Numbered from the stretch's first letter, positions 35,629 through 47,752 are shown. The stretch: 64,000 nt of DNA from JAJZVS01 sp963708095 (GCA_963708095.1 OY970182.1:2976001-3040000); one strand, 5' to 3'. Notes: a model not told the origin generated them from the sequence alone. Made by a program: numbers and translations.

Positions 35629-36800
35629 CGGGGCGGGGATCCCTGGTCGACTGGGTCTCGGGGGGGACGATCGGCGGTCAGGCGGTGGCCACGCCACTCC
35701 ACCCGGTTGCCGGCAAAAGCGGCGAGCAGCACGGCCATGGACATAAGCTCGCGCAGCGGCAGAAGCCAGAGCGGCAGCGCAAACGCAAGGGGTACGCGGC
35801 ATCCGCGCAACGCCCGGTCGATCCCCTGCCCCGCCGCGGCGCGTGCCGCCCAGGCGGCGGCCAACACGCCCCAGCTCCACCAGGCGCCCCCGGCCAGCGC
35901 CACCGCGGCCAGCGCCCAGGCGATCCCGTATTGCAGCGCCGAGGCGGCGAACGGCACCGGCGCCAGCGCGCGGATGGTGCGCGCCCAGCGCAGTTCGTGC
36001 CGCCACAGGGCGCCTGGGGTGGTCTCCGGCACCGTGGTCAGCGGCACGGTGGCGGCCAGCGCCACCTCCAGCCCCAGCGCGCGCACTTTCTGGCCGAGCA
36101 CATTGTCGTCGGCGAGGTGGTCCACCAGGGCGGCGAATCCGCCGATCCGCTCCAACGTGGCGCGGCGCAGGACCATGGTCGCACCCAGGCAGTCCTGCCG
36201 CCCGAGCGCGCGGGCGAGCAGCGTGCCGGGGAGGAACGCATGGGTGATCTGCTCGGCGCCCAGCCGCTGCACCCACCCCCCGTCCGCCGGCAGCCCCGCA
36301 TAGAGCGTGGTGACCAGCCCGGTCCCGGGCGTCCCCAGCGCCGCGGCCAGGCGATCGAGCCAATCGGGCGCGACATGCAGGTCCGAATCCGCGATCGCCA
36401 GCACCGGATGCCGCGCCGCCGGCAGCATGTTCATCAGGTTGGCGACCTTGCGGTTCGCCCCGTGCGGGGTGGGGTCGATCACCAGGACCAGTCGGCGGCC
36501 GGGGAATCGCGTCTGCAGCCGGCGCACCACGCCGATGGCAGGGTCGGCCGGATCCTGCACGCCGAACACCACCTGGAAGTCGGGGTAGTCCTGGCGGCAG
36601 AGGCTGGCGAGCGCATCCTCCAGCAACGGCTCGTCCCCGTGCAGCGGCTTGAGCACGGTGATGGGCGGGCGGTGCGCTGGCGCGGAAGCCTCGCGTGCGG
36701 CGAAGCGCACGACGGCGCGCCAGCCGGCAAGCGCCTGTGCGGCGCCGATCGCCGCCAGCGCCGCCGCCAGGACCGCGAGGATCATTGCGGCAAGGCTCAT
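35625..36800 (-). CDS. hpnI: Bacteriohopanetetrol N-acetylglucosaminyltransferase HpnI
   Basis: Membrane glycosyltransferase of 391 residues, ceramide-glucosyltransferase-like (GT21). It adds N-acetylglucosamine to bacteriohopanetetrol, the step preceding HpnK and HpnJ. One N-terminal helix (MILAVLAAALAAIGAAQALA), then the GT-A domain with ITVLKPLHGDEPLLEDALAS, IADSDLHVAPDWL (DxD), LVDHLADDNVLGQKV and the RHELRWARTIRA (Q/RxxRW) motif, followed by several C-terminal membrane helices. Coupled to hpnJ by ATGA. Confidence 0.94.
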   Translation of the reverse strand: MSLAAMILAVLAAALAAIGAAQALAGWRAVVRFAAREASAPAHRPPITVLKPLHGDEPLLEDALASLCRQDYPDFQVVFGVQDPADPAIGVVRRLQTRFPGRRLVLVIDPTPHGANRKVANLMNMLPAARHPVLAIADSDLHVAPDWLDRLAAALGTPGTGLVTTLYAGLPADGGWVQRLGAEQITHAFLPGTLLARALGRQDCLGATMVLRRATLERIGGFAALVDHLADDNVLGQKVRALGLEVALAATVPLTTVPETTPGALWRHELRWARTIRALAPVPFAASALQYGIAWALAAVALAGGAWWSWGVLAAAWAARAAAGQGIDRALRGCRVPLAFALPLWLLPLRELMSMAVLLAAFAGNRVEWRGHRLTADRPPRDPVDQGSPPR

Positions 36801-36827
36801 CCGTCCCGGTGGCGGGCCGCCGGCTGC

Positions 36828-37250
36828 TCAGCCAGGGGCGAGGGCATCAGGAGCGACGGCATACTGGGCGTCGCTCACCTTTTCGAACCACTGCGTCGAG
36901 CCGCCTGTATCGGTGCTCTCCGACATCGCGATATGCGCGAACAGCCGGTCCGGCGCGGCGCCGTGCCAGTGACGCACGTCGGGCGGGATCACCACGGTAT
37001 CGCCGGGAAACAGCGCCTGCACCGGCCCGCCGGCGAACTGCACGCGGCCCACGCCGGACAGGCAATAGAGCGTCTGCCCGACCGGATGTGCGTGCCAGGC
37101 GGTGCGTGCCCCGGGCGTGAAGGACACCATCGCGGCACGCATGCGCGACGGTGCGGTGGGCGCCACGATCTCGTCGTTGAACACGGTGCCGGTGAAATGG
37201 TCGGCAGGGGCGGATCTGCTCGCCCGGGCGGCGGCGCGGAGCACGGTCAT
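36828..37250 (-). CDS. Cupin-domain protein
   Basis: A 140-residue single-cupin protein. The two cupin motifs are GARTAWHAHPVGQTLYCLSG (His ligands and the glycine) and PGDTVVIPPDVRHWHGAAPD (second His). The subgroup, with TAWHxHPxGQTL, is often annotated as (R)-mandelonitrile lyase-like or carboxymuconolactone decarboxylase-associated cupin; chemistry here is unknown. MTVLRAAARA at 37250 is the chosen start; 37292-37295 is an in-frame alternative. Stops 28 bp upstream of hpnI, same strand, so it may be co-transcribed with the hopanoid genes, but no functional link is clear. Confidence 0.82.
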   Translation of the reverse strand: MTVLRAAARASRSAPADHFTGTVFNDEIVAPTAPSRMRAAMVSFTPGARTAWHAHPVGQTLYCLSGVGRVQFAGGPVQALFPGDTVVIPPDVRHWHGAAPDRLFAHIAMSESTDTGGSTQWFEKVSDAQYAVAPDALAPG

Positions 37251-37400
37251 GGACGGGGCCTTTCTGATGCCGGCGGTAGCCTCGCCCGGCATCATGGGAG
37301 CGCGCGCGGTGCGGCGCAAACGCGCCCCGCGCAGGCTGGCGTGGGTCGTCACGGATCGGGAGCCGGATCCCGTGGCGGCGTCGCCCGGCTCAGGCCCTGA

Positions 37401-37427
37401 TTTGCGCGCAAACCGCCAGGCGTTTGC
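37401..37427 (-). terminator. Hairpins after rbfA, end of the infB operon
   Basis: Directly after the rbfA stop the minus strand reads GCAAACGCC, one base, GGCGGTTTGC, followed by the perfect palindrome TTTGCGCGCAAA (37401-37412). These alternative stems can end the long rimP-rbfA transcript. There is no long U-run. Confidence 0.5.
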
Positions 37428-37831
37428 TTAGCGTTCCGGTCCCAGGTCGCGCGCCACCTCGGGCCGGTGCAGCAAGGTCTCGATCGCCGCCGCCTGGTCG
37501 ATCGTGTGGTCCGGCTGGAAGCTCAACGCCGGCGCGACGCGCAGCGGCAGCGCATGCGCCACCACCCCGCGCAGATAGGCCGCCGCGCGCGCCAGCGCCG
37601 GCAGCAGCGCATCGATATCCGACCGCCCCAGCCGGGCGACGAACACCGTGGCGTTCTTCAGATCCGGGCTGAGCCGCACTTCGGTCACGGTGATGTCCGC
37701 CGACGCGAGCTCCGGGTCGCGGAACTCGTGGCGGGCGAACACGCCGGCCAGCACGTGGCGGATTTCCTCCGCCACGCGCAATTGCCGCTGCGTCGGGCCG
37801 CGCTTTGCCGCCGCGACCCGGGCGGGCTTCT

Positions 37832-40647
<2,816 letters not shown>

Positions 40648-40651
<4 letters not shown>

Positions 40652-41688
40652 CCCGCCTGTCGGGCCATGCCCGTTCGCCTGTCTGCTTCGCCGGCGCCGG
40701 TCCCGCCGAGCCGCCCATCCTGCCGTCGGCCGTCTTGCCGCTGGCCATCATTCCGTGGCGCGCCCGCGGATCGGGCGGGCGAACCCACCTGCCGGGCCAC
40801 GCGCCCGTGCTCCGCTTCGCCGCCGTCCGGAGCGGCCAGTCCGGCCAGCCGTTCCGCCTCGATCCGCAGCGCCGCGGCGAGCTTGCCCGGCGCCACCGCC
40901 ACATGCACCGCGCGATCGCGGCCGAAGATCGCGCCCAGCGCCGACGCCGGCAAAGGCGCCACCGTCGGGATGTCCCGCCCGGAGAGGAAGCGTCGTCGCT
41001 CCTCGGCGCTGCCGTCCGCAGCTTGCACGACCAGGACGGCCCGACCGGTCCGCACCCACTCCCCGGCCTTGTCGAAGCCGGCAACCGCCTGGCCCGCACG
41101 GCGGGTCAGCCCCAGAAGCTCGGCAATGCGTCTTTCCAGCCCGGCGCGCAACCGTGCCAATAAATCGGGCGGCACCGCCACCACGCCGCGCGCGGCCCTG
41201 GCAAAGGCCCCACGTGTGCGGGCAGTTTCTACCACATCGGCTCGCGCGCTCAACCACATTCCCCGACCGGGCAGCCGCGCGGAAAGATCAGGCACCAGCG
41301 CGCGGTCGGGACCCACCACGAAGCGGATCATGCGCGCCTTCTCCACCCGCTCGCGCGTGACCAGGCAGCGCCGCAGGGGGCCGGTCTCCGGCGCGTCGTC
41401 GTCGGCGTCCGACGCGGGAGATAACTCGGCGTCCGACGCGGGAGAAGGCTCGGCGTCCGACGCGGGAGATAGCTCCGCGTCGGACGCGCCATGCCGGTCG
41501 GCGTCTGACGCAACAGGCGCATCGGGGACGAACGCGGCGCGCGCGTGGTCAGCCGGCGCGGCAAGATCGGCGGCGGCGGGCGGGGCGTGCGGATCGGGGG
41601 AGATGGGATCTGGATCAGGCGTCGTGACTGCCCTCCTCCGCCGTCCCGGAGATTTCGGTATCGGAAGATTCAGCGGCGGGCGCTTCAT
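40648..41688 (-). CDS. YlxR (DUF448)-L7Ae fusion RNA-binding protein
   Basis: Nucleic-acid-binding protein between nusA and infB. After a disordered acidic N-terminus with three 8-residue repeats (SPASDAEP-type), the YlxR domain is clear: RRCLVTRERVEKARMIRFVV, then PGRGMWLSARADVV. A L7Ae-like domain follows (LLGLTRRAGQAVAGFDKAGE, GRAVLVVQAADGS). The C-terminus is basic and repetitive (DGQRQDGRRQDGRLGG). Start is uncertain: no start codon exists between the nusA stop and the YlxR domain, so translation must begin within nusA (ATG 41688 gives 346 residues; 41706 and 41739 are alternatives). This implies an overlap of at least 74 bp with nusA. Confidence 0.85.
41404..41490. repeat. 24-bp tandem repeat in the YlxR/L7Ae gene
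   Basis: GGCGTCCGACGCGGGAGATA begins three consecutive 24-bp units at 41404, 41428 and 41452, with a fourth partial copy. The unit keeps frame and encodes the acidic octad ELSPASDA in the disordered N-terminus. Confidence 0.92.
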
Positions 41689-43279
41689 CGTCGACCACTT
41701 CGGCATCCGATGCTTCGGCCTCGTCCCCTTCGGCATCACGCGCCGCGGCGCCGGCCGCGGCCGGTTCCGCGGCGGTCTCCCCGTCGTCGAACCAATGCGC
41801 GCGCGCGGCCATGATGACGGCGTTGGCGGTGTCCTCGTCCATATGCTCGGCGCCGACGATCTCGATCAGCTCGTCGGAGGCGAGATCGGCGAGGTCATCG
41901 AGCGTCTTCACGCCCTTCTCGCCGAGTGCCACCAGCATCGCCGGGCTCAGCACTTCCATCGCCGCCACCTCGTCGCTCACGCCGAGCGCCATCCGCTGCT
42001 CGGTGAGCTCGCTGTCGCGGCGTTCCAGGAACGCCTCGGCGCGGCGGATCAGCTCGGCGGCGATGTTCTCGTCGAAGCCCTCGATCGAGGCGAGCTCCTC
42101 CAGCGGCACCGCAGCCAGTTCTTCCACCGAACCAAAATCCTCGGTCACCAGCAGGCCGGCGATGACGTCGTCGACATCCAGCGCCTCGACGAAGGTGCCG
42201 CTGCGGCGCCGGAACTCCTCCTGGCGGCGTTCGCTTTCCTCGGCCTCGGTGAGGATATCGATGTCCCAGCGGGTGAGCTGGGACGCAAGCCGCACGTTCT
42301 GCCCGCGCCGCCCGATCGCCAGGCTGAGCTGGTCCTCCGGCACCACGACTTCGACCCGTCCGGCTTCCTCGTCCATCACGACCTTTGAGACTTCGGCCGG
42401 GGCGAGCGCGTTCACCACGAAGGTCGCCGCCTGCGGCGACCAGGGGATGATGTCGATCTTCTCGCCCTGCAACTCCGCCACCACCGCCTGGACGCGCGAG
42501 CCGCGCATGCCGACGCAGGCGCCTACCGGGTCGATCGAGGAATCGCGGCTGATCACCGCCATCTTGGCGCGCGAGCCGGGATCGCGGGACACCGCCTTGA
42601 TCTCGATGATGCCGTCGTAGATTTCCGGCACTTCCTGCGCAAACAGCTTGGCAAGGAAGCCGGGATGGGTGCGGGACAGGAAGATCTGGGGCCCGCGCAT
42701 CTCGTCGCGCACATCGTAGATATAGGCGCGCACGCGGTCGCCGTTGCGGAACAATTCGCGCCCGATCAGCTCGTCACGGCGCAGCAGCGCCTCGGCGCGG
42801 CCGAGCTCTACCATCAGGTTGCCGTACTCGGTGCGCTTGACCACGCCGTTGATGATCTCGCCGACCCGGTCCTTGAATTCGTCGTATTGCTTCTTGCGCT
42901 CGTATTCGCGCACCCGCTGCACGATCACCTGCTTCGCCGTCTGCGCGGCGATGCGGCCGAAATCGATCGGCGGCAGCGGATCGATGATGTGCTCGCCGAT
43001 GTTGATGCCGGGCTTGAACTTGCGCGCGATGTGGACGGGGATCTGGGTCTCCTCGTTCTCCACCGTCTCCACCGCCTCGGTCCAGCGCGACAGGCGCACG
43101 TCGCCGGTCTTGCGGTCGATGGTGGCGCGGATGTCCTTCTCGTGGCCGTACTTGGCGCGGCCGGCCTTCTGGATGGCCTGCTCCATCGCCTCGATCACTT
43201 CGTCGCGGTCGATGTTCTTCTCCCGCGCGACGGCGTCGGCGACCAGCAGCAGTTCAGGACGGGCGACGGCGGTATCCAT
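41615..43279 (-). CDS. nusA: Transcription termination/antitermination factor NusA
   Basis: A 554-residue NusA. N-terminal domain (LLLVADAVAREKNIDRDEVI), S1 domain (~130-200), two KH domains (DPVGACVGMRGSRVQAVVAE; EDQLSLAIGRRGQNVRLASQ) and C-terminal acidic helix-hairpin-helix repeats (LASIEGFDENIAAELIRRAE; LVALGEKGVKTLDDLADLAS). The last ~50 residues are a Glu/Ala/Asp-rich tail whose coding sequence overlaps the next gene. Sits 15 bp after rimP. Confidence 0.97.
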   Translation of the reverse strand: MDTAVARPELLLVADAVAREKNIDRDEVIEAMEQAIQKAGRAKYGHEKDIRATIDRKTGDVRLSRWTEAVETVENEETQIPVHIARKFKPGINIGEHIIDPLPPIDFGRIAAQTAKQVIVQRVREYERKKQYDEFKDRVGEIINGVVKRTEYGNLMVELGRAEALLRRDELIGRELFRNGDRVRAYIYDVRDEMRGPQIFLSRTHPGFLAKLFAQEVPEIYDGIIEIKAVSRDPGSRAKMAVISRDSSIDPVGACVGMRGSRVQAVVAELQGEKIDIIPWSPQAATFVVNALAPAEVSKVVMDEEAGRVEVVVPEDQLSLAIGRRGQNVRLASQLTRWDIDILTEAEESERRQEEFRRRSGTFVEALDVDDVIAGLLVTEDFGSVEELAAVPLEELASIEGFDENIAAELIRRAEAFLERRDSELTEQRMALGVSDEVAAMEVLSPAMLVALGEKGVKTLDDLADLASDELIEIVGAEHMDEDTANAVIMAARAHWFDDGETAAEPAAAGAAARDAEGDEAEASDAEVVDDEAPAAESSDTEISGTAEEGSHDA

Positions 43280-43294
43280 GGCGGGTTCCTCAGT

Positions 43295-43801
43295 TCATGC
43301 CGTTTTTTGCGAAGCGGTAGGCGTTTGCGGAGCGGTGGCGGCGATCAGCGCGTCGGTCAGCACGAGGCGGGCACGGCGCAGGGAGGCGAACGGCAGCGCC
43401 ACCTCCCGCCCGTCCTCCAGCCGCAGGCGGGCCTCCGTCGCGTCAGCGCCGAGCACGATGCCGGCGAAGCGCTTGCGGCCGTCGATCGGCACGTCGGTCT
43501 CGGCGCGGGCCGTGTGGCCGGCGAAACGGTTCCAGTCCTTGGGCCGGGTCAGCGGACGGTCGATGCCGGCCGAGCTGACCTCCAGGTTCCAGGCGCCGGG
43601 CAGCGGGTCCTCCACGTCGAGCAGGGCGCCGACCGCGTGGCTGATCGCCTCGCAATCCTCTACCGCGATCAGGCTGCCGTCGGCACGGTCGGCCATCACC
43701 TGCACCGTCGGGCGGTCGCGGCCGAGCACGGCGAGCCGGACAAGCTCATAGCCCATCGCTTCCAGGGATGGCGCAATGAGGGCGGCCAGCCGAACTTCCA
43801 A
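43295..43801 (-). CDS. rimP: Ribosome maturation factor RimP, TTG start
   Basis: A 168-residue RimP (DUF150), needed for 30S assembly. Diagnostic segments: IAPSLEAMGYELVRLAVLGR, VEDCEAISHAVGALLDVEDP, WNLEVSSAGIDRPLTRPKDW. No ATG or GTG precedes the conserved N-terminus; a TTG at 43801 has AGGAGGT seven bases upstream (complement of 43809-43815), a near-perfect Shine-Dalgarno, and is the evident start. The first gene of the operon, behind a leader with a terminator-like hairpin. Confidence 0.94.
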   Translation of the reverse strand: MEVRLAALIAPSLEAMGYELVRLAVLGRDRPTVQVMADRADGSLIAVEDCEAISHAVGALLDVEDPLPGAWNLEVSSAGIDRPLTRPKDWNRFAGHTARAETDVPIDGRKRFAGIVLGADATEARLRLEDGREVALPFASLRRARLVLTDALIAATAPQTPTASQKTA

Positions 43802-43884
43802 GGGGCGGACCTCCTGGCCAGGGGACGATCGATTGGCCGATCGATTGGCCGGGCGATGGGACGGGTGATCGGGTTCGGACAAAC

Positions 43885-43916
43885 AAAAAAGGCGGCCGGT
43901 TAAGGCCACCCCTCCG
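43885..43916 (-). terminator. Intrinsic terminator/attenuator in the rimP-nusA leader
   Basis: The minus strand reads GGTGGCC, TTAACC, GGCCGCC, then TTTTTTG: a 7-bp GC stem (one G-U) followed by a U-run. It lies between the predicted promoter (43947-43975) and the rimP start, ~80 nt upstream of the TTG. No gene on the minus strand ends upstream, so it is best read as a leader attenuator rather than the end of another transcript. Confidence 0.7.
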
Positions 43917-43946
43917 TAAGCGCGGCGGAGATGTGAAGTTGGAGGG

Positions 43947-43975
43947 GAGATAGCTTGTCGAGGCCGGGATTGCAA
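43947..43975 (-). promoter_or_regulatory. Promoter of the rimP-nusA-infB operon
   Basis: On the minus strand TTGCAA, 17-bp spacer, TATCTC. It would give a leader of ~140 nt containing the terminator-like hairpin. Remaining bases of 43802-44164 hold short duplications (GATCGATTGGCC twice at about 43826-43849) and no gene. Confidence 0.5.
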
Positions 43976-44164
43976 GCCGGGGGGTGAACACTCCTCGCGT
44001 GTGCCATTGCGATGCCGGTCGCGCAAGGATAGAATCACCCAGCGGGACGGCCGGACCATACCGGCACCCTCGGGCCAACCCAAGTCCCAACGGGACTCAT
44101 CGGGTCCGCGGGAATTGCCGGCGGGAAAGAGCAGGCAGGCCATAGCGGGCGGGAAGCAACGGGA

Positions 44165-44713
44165 ATGAGCGGCGCGATCGAGGCTAGAAACGATTGGGTG
44201 CGGCGGGTTCTTGGCGTGGCACTGCCCGGGGGCGGCACCACGTCTCCGGACACGGGGTCTGCGAGCCCGGCCCAGACCCAGGGTCGGGCCGCGCAGGGTC
44301 GGGCCACGCAGGATTGGGCCGCGGTCCGGGCGACCTGGCAAGCCGCCAGCGACACCGTGGATGCGCAGATCGCCGCCCTGCAGGCCGCGTTGCGCGCGGA
44401 GGGTGACGACACCCTGAAACAGATCGCCGAGTTTGGCATGAACGGTCTCACCGGCAACCACAAGGTGCCGCTGATGGCCGCGCTGGCGGAGCTTGCCGGC
44501 GGCGATCCCGCGGTCGTCGCGAAGGTCGGCCCCAAGGCGCTCGGGGTCATCCAGGCGTTCCGCAGCTTCCTCGACGGAGACGAGAAGGTCGCCGTCTGCG
44601 ACGACAATCCGTTCGGCGTGCCGGTCGCCATCCGCGCCACGCTCGGCGCCGCGCTGGCGCAGATGGCAGCCATGCTGACGGCCGCGCCGGTCGCCGCGGC
44701 GGCCGGCCCGTGA
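44165..44713 (+). CDS. Unknown small helical protein, first gene of gluzincin/CpXC cluster
   Basis: A 182-residue protein without a recognised family. It begins SGAIEARNDWVRRVLGVALP, followed by a short linker with a 15-bp DNA duplication (AQGRA / TQDWA pentads), then amphipathic helices (WAAVRATWQAASDTVDAQIA, LAELAGGDPAVVAKVGPKAL) and an Ala-rich end. No signal peptide. The DWVRRVLGV start resembles N-termini I have seen on large proteins linked to secreted or injected effectors, but this is a weak recollection. The next gene begins 28 bp downstream, so they are co-transcribed. It could be a chaperone or cognate partner of the large protein. Confidence 0.62.
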   Translation: MSGAIEARNDWVRRVLGVALPGGGTTSPDTGSASPAQTQGRAAQGRATQDWAAVRATWQAASDTVDAQIAALQAALRAEGDDTLKQIAEFGMNGLTGNHKVPLMAALAELAGGDPAVVAKVGPKALGVIQAFRSFLDGDEKVAVCDDNPFGVPVAIRATLGAALAQMAAMLTAAPVAAAAGP

Positions 44714-44741
44714 CGATTTTCCCCGCCACCGGAGAGCATCG

Positions 44742-47687
44742 ATGCCAGTGAAACTGTCGCGCTTCGTCCGCGTGATGTCCGGCGGGAGGATCGTCACCGA
44801 CGAATTGGTGGGGGTGCGCGAGGCGAAGGTGAACGATGCCCTCGACCTGGTGCAGGCCGAGATCGACCGCCTGGGCGTCGCCGGACTGCGCATCCCGGCA
44901 CTGTCGGACCGGCTGCGCACGCTCACGGCCGACCGTGACGCCGCGCTGCGCGCGGGGTCGAACAAGGACGTCTGCGCGGCGCTGGAGGACGTGAAATTCG
45001 ACGCCCGCGACGCCGCCCGCGACGCCGTGCCCGAGGTGAACGCGGCGCTGCTGGTCGCGCAGACAAAAGCGGACCGGCTGGGCGAGGTGGATGCCGCGAT
45101 GACGACCCTGCGCCGGGCCGAGGCGGCGATCGCCGCGCCCGCCTGCAAGGGCCCAGCCACGGCCTCGATCGTGCCGCTCCAGCGGCGGCGCGATGCGCTG
45201 GCCGACGCTTCCGAGCTTGCCACCGTGACCACCCAGGTCGGGCTGGCGCCGGCGCTGGTGGCCGACATCGGCGCCGCCACCCGGGCCGCGGCACAGGCCG
45301 GCCGCGACGCGGCGGCGTTCAACAAGGCCGTGCAGGACGTGAACGCCGCCCTGGCGGCACTGGTACGCAAGCAGGCGGCGATTCCCGTGGCCGCCTACAA
45401 GTCGCCGCTCACGGCGGCGATCCAGCCGCTCGCCGCCCGCCGCGACAGCCTGGTCGGCGCCGCCGATCCGGGCGCGGCGGCAACCCAGGTGGGCCTGGCG
45501 CCGGCGCTGCTGAACGACATCGGCACCGTCCAGGCGACGGTCGATCAGGCCGATCGGGATGCGCGGGCGTACGCCACCGCGAAAGCCGACGTCACCCTGG
45601 CGCTCGGCGCGCTGCGCCTGGCCGAGGCGGCGATCTCCGTGCCGGCCTACAAGGGACCGATCACCGCCTTGGTCGGCCCGCTCGCGATCCGCGCCGATGC
45701 GCTGACCGGGGCTGCCAACGTCGGCGCGATGGCAACGCAGGTGGGGCTGGCGCCGGGGCTGCTGGTCGATCTCGGCAACGCCGAGGGCCGGGCGAATACC
45801 GCCAAGGTGGCCGCGGAACAGTTCCTGACCAGGACCGCCGCAATCGACAGGTCAATCGCCAATTCCAGCGGCTGGATCGGCATCCTCAAGGCCGGCACCG
45901 ATACGCAACTGAAGCTCGACCGCGACAAGCTGCTGGCCGACCGTGCGGCGTTGAATACCACCGCACCGGCCGCCATGAACGCCGCGCTGACCGCGATCGA
46001 AGTGGCGATGAACAAATTATATGCGGATGCGACCACCGCATCGGCAAACCAGAATAAAACGAACGCCGATACGTGGCCGCCGGCCTTCGCGGGATGGAAG
46101 AGCCGGATCGGCAAGATCACGGCGCATAATCCGGTGGACGCCGAAGTGACGGCCCTGCTCCAGGAGAAGGCCAACGCGGATGCCGTGGTCGAGCCGGGGG
46201 CTCGTTCGAACGCGCTGAACGCCTTCATCACCCATGCGGCGGCCCTGCAGACCAAGGTCCAGGGCATGGAGCGGGCCAAGAAAGAGGTCGAACAGGTCGG
46301 CATGACGATCGTGGCGCTGCTGACGATGAAGCCGCCGCCGGTCCCTGGGCCCGACGCGCTCGCGCTCGAACGGTTGAACGAGCTTGCAAAGATGCCCGCC
46401 GCGTTCAACCAGGCCACCACCGACCTCGTCATGACCCAGCTCGGCACGCTGAAGGTGGCGATGGCGACGATCAAGGGAAAAGCCGAGGACTGGCGCGCTG
46501 CCCAGCTCGGTCTTGTCAAGCAGAAGGCCAGCGTGGCGCAGTCGCTCGCCGAGGCCCGCGTGGCAGTGGACGCTCTTGCCGGCGGCGATCCCAAGACCCA
46601 GCTCGACGCCGCGTTGCAGGCGCTGGTGGTGCGCAAGACCGCGACCGACACGATGGCCGAGGCGGCGGCGAACAAGGCCCTGTTCGCGCTCGGCAAGGAC
46701 GCGCTCGTGTTGCTGGAACGGGCGCACAAGGAGGCGTTCACCGCGCAGCTTGCCGCGCCCGATGGCAAGACGAAGATCGACGACCTGATCAAGGCCCTGG
46801 GCGATACCGCCGCCGATCCGCAGGCCGAAGCCAAATGCCGCGCCGCGCTGGCTGCACGCTTCAAGCTACAGGTCGATGTGCTGGAAGGACTTTCCGTCGA
46901 TCGGCTGCCCCAGCTCTATGCGATGTTCGCACTGGTGCCGGAAGCCCACGTCGGGCACGACAAGCTGACCAAGCTGGAATACAACACCGACGCCAGCCTG
47001 AGCGCGAGCTACTACCAGGGTGCCGACAACAAGATCGTGCTGTGGATGCCGGGGGCGGAGACGGATGCGCCGTACCAGCCGCAGGACGGCGTCGGCGCGG
47101 TCGAGAACCTCAATTACTTCAAGGCCACCGCTTTGCACGAGATCGGCCACGCGGTCGATACCAAGCAGGGCATCATGTCCGACAGCCGCATGGCTGGTCC
47201 GGACCTCGGCGGGTGGAAGAAGGAAACCATCGAAACCGTGGCGGATGCGTATTATACCAACGCCTTCGCGTCCTTCGTCGCCGCCAGCGGCCCGACCGAG
47301 GCCGACCTGCGGCGCTTTATCAAATCCGTGCTCGAGACAGGCGATTGCGCCAAACCGGCCTCGGCCGGCGTGGCGTTGGGCTCGCTGTTCGCCAAGTGGG
47401 ACGAGATATACGCCAGCGCCGGCTGCGCGAACTGCAAGAAGATCCGCAACGCCGACCTCAGCCCCTGGGATCACCCGGTACCGGTGGGCGAGCGCGCCTA
47501 CCATGAAGGCTACGGCGGGAGCTGGTTCAGCTACCTGGTGAGCGCCCGGTCCAAGGGCGTCAGCAACTACCAGTGGCGCGCGCCGCCGGAATGGTTCGCC
47601 GAGTTGTACGCATACTACCACATGACGAAGAAGGACGTGCCGGCCAGCGTCAAAGGGTACATCATGGGCACCGAGACCGCCAGTTGA
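44742..47687 (+). CDS. Large repeat/coiled-coil protein with C-terminal gluzincin-like HExxH domain
   Basis: A 981-residue protein. Residues ~1-120 are helical. Residues ~125-370 contain three tandem repeats of ~82 residues, each with an A-CKGP/YKSP/YKGP segment and the motif TQVGLAP(A/G)L(L/V)xDIG. A long helical region follows (~370-730). The C-terminal ~200 residues contain H799-E-I-G-H803 (TALHEIGHAVDTKQG) and E831-T-V-A-D835, i.e. HExxH followed by ExxxD, the zinc and catalytic arrangement of gluzincin metallopeptidases. The domain ends with WFAELYAYYHMTKKDVPASV. No signal peptide or membrane segment. Such a layout, rod plus terminal protease, would suit a delivered toxin/effector or a cytosolic scaffold protease; I cannot assign a family. 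Followed by a CpXC protein. Confidence 0.75.
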   Translation: MPVKLSRFVRVMSGGRIVTDELVGVREAKVNDALDLVQAEIDRLGVAGLRIPALSDRLRTLTADRDAALRAGSNKDVCAALEDVKFDARDAARDAVPEVNAALLVAQTKADRLGEVDAAMTTLRRAEAAIAAPACKGPATASIVPLQRRRDALADASELATVTTQVGLAPALVADIGAATRAAAQAGRDAAAFNKAVQDVNAALAALVRKQAAIPVAAYKSPLTAAIQPLAARRDSLVGAADPGAAATQVGLAPALLNDIGTVQATVDQADRDARAYATAKADVTLALGALRLAEAAISVPAYKGPITALVGPLAIRADALTGAANVGAMATQVGLAPGLLVDLGNAEGRANTAKVAAEQFLTRTAAIDRSIANSSGWIGILKAGTDTQLKLDRDKLLADRAALNTTAPAAMNAALTAIEVAMNKLYADATTASANQNKTNADTWPPAFAGWKSRIGKITAHNPVDAEVTALLQEKANADAVVEPGARSNALNAFITHAAALQTKVQGMERAKKEVEQVGMTIVALLTMKPPPVPGPDALALERLNELAKMPAAFNQATTDLVMTQLGTLKVAMATIKGKAEDWRAAQLGLVKQKASVAQSLAEARVAVDALAGGDPKTQLDAALQALVVRKTATDTMAEAAANKALFALGKDALVLLERAHKEAFTAQLAAPDGKTKIDDLIKALGDTAADPQAEAKCRAALAARFKLQVDVLEGLSVDRLPQLYAMFALVPEAHVGHDKLTKLEYNTDASLSASYYQGADNKIVLWMPGAETDAPYQPQDGVGAVENLNYFKATALHEIGHAVDTKQGIMSDSRMAGPDLGGWKKETIETVADAYYTNAFASFVAASGPTEADLRRFIKSVLETGDCAKPASAGVALGSLFAKWDEIYASAGCANCKKIRNADLSPWDHPVPVGERAYHEGYGGSWFSYLVSARSKGVSNYQWRAPPEWFAELYAYYHMTKKDVPASVKGYIMGTETAS

Positions 47688-47752
47688 CCAGGCTGCGCGC
47701 CCAAGCAGCCTTACGCCTCGGTGCCGCCACCGGCGGATAGACAGGAGCACGC

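Noticed and set aside
43885..43916. Terminator of an upstream minus-strand gene
   Set aside because: Genes upstream on this side are on the plus strand, and a promoter-like sequence lies just before the hairpin, so a leader attenuator is the better reading.
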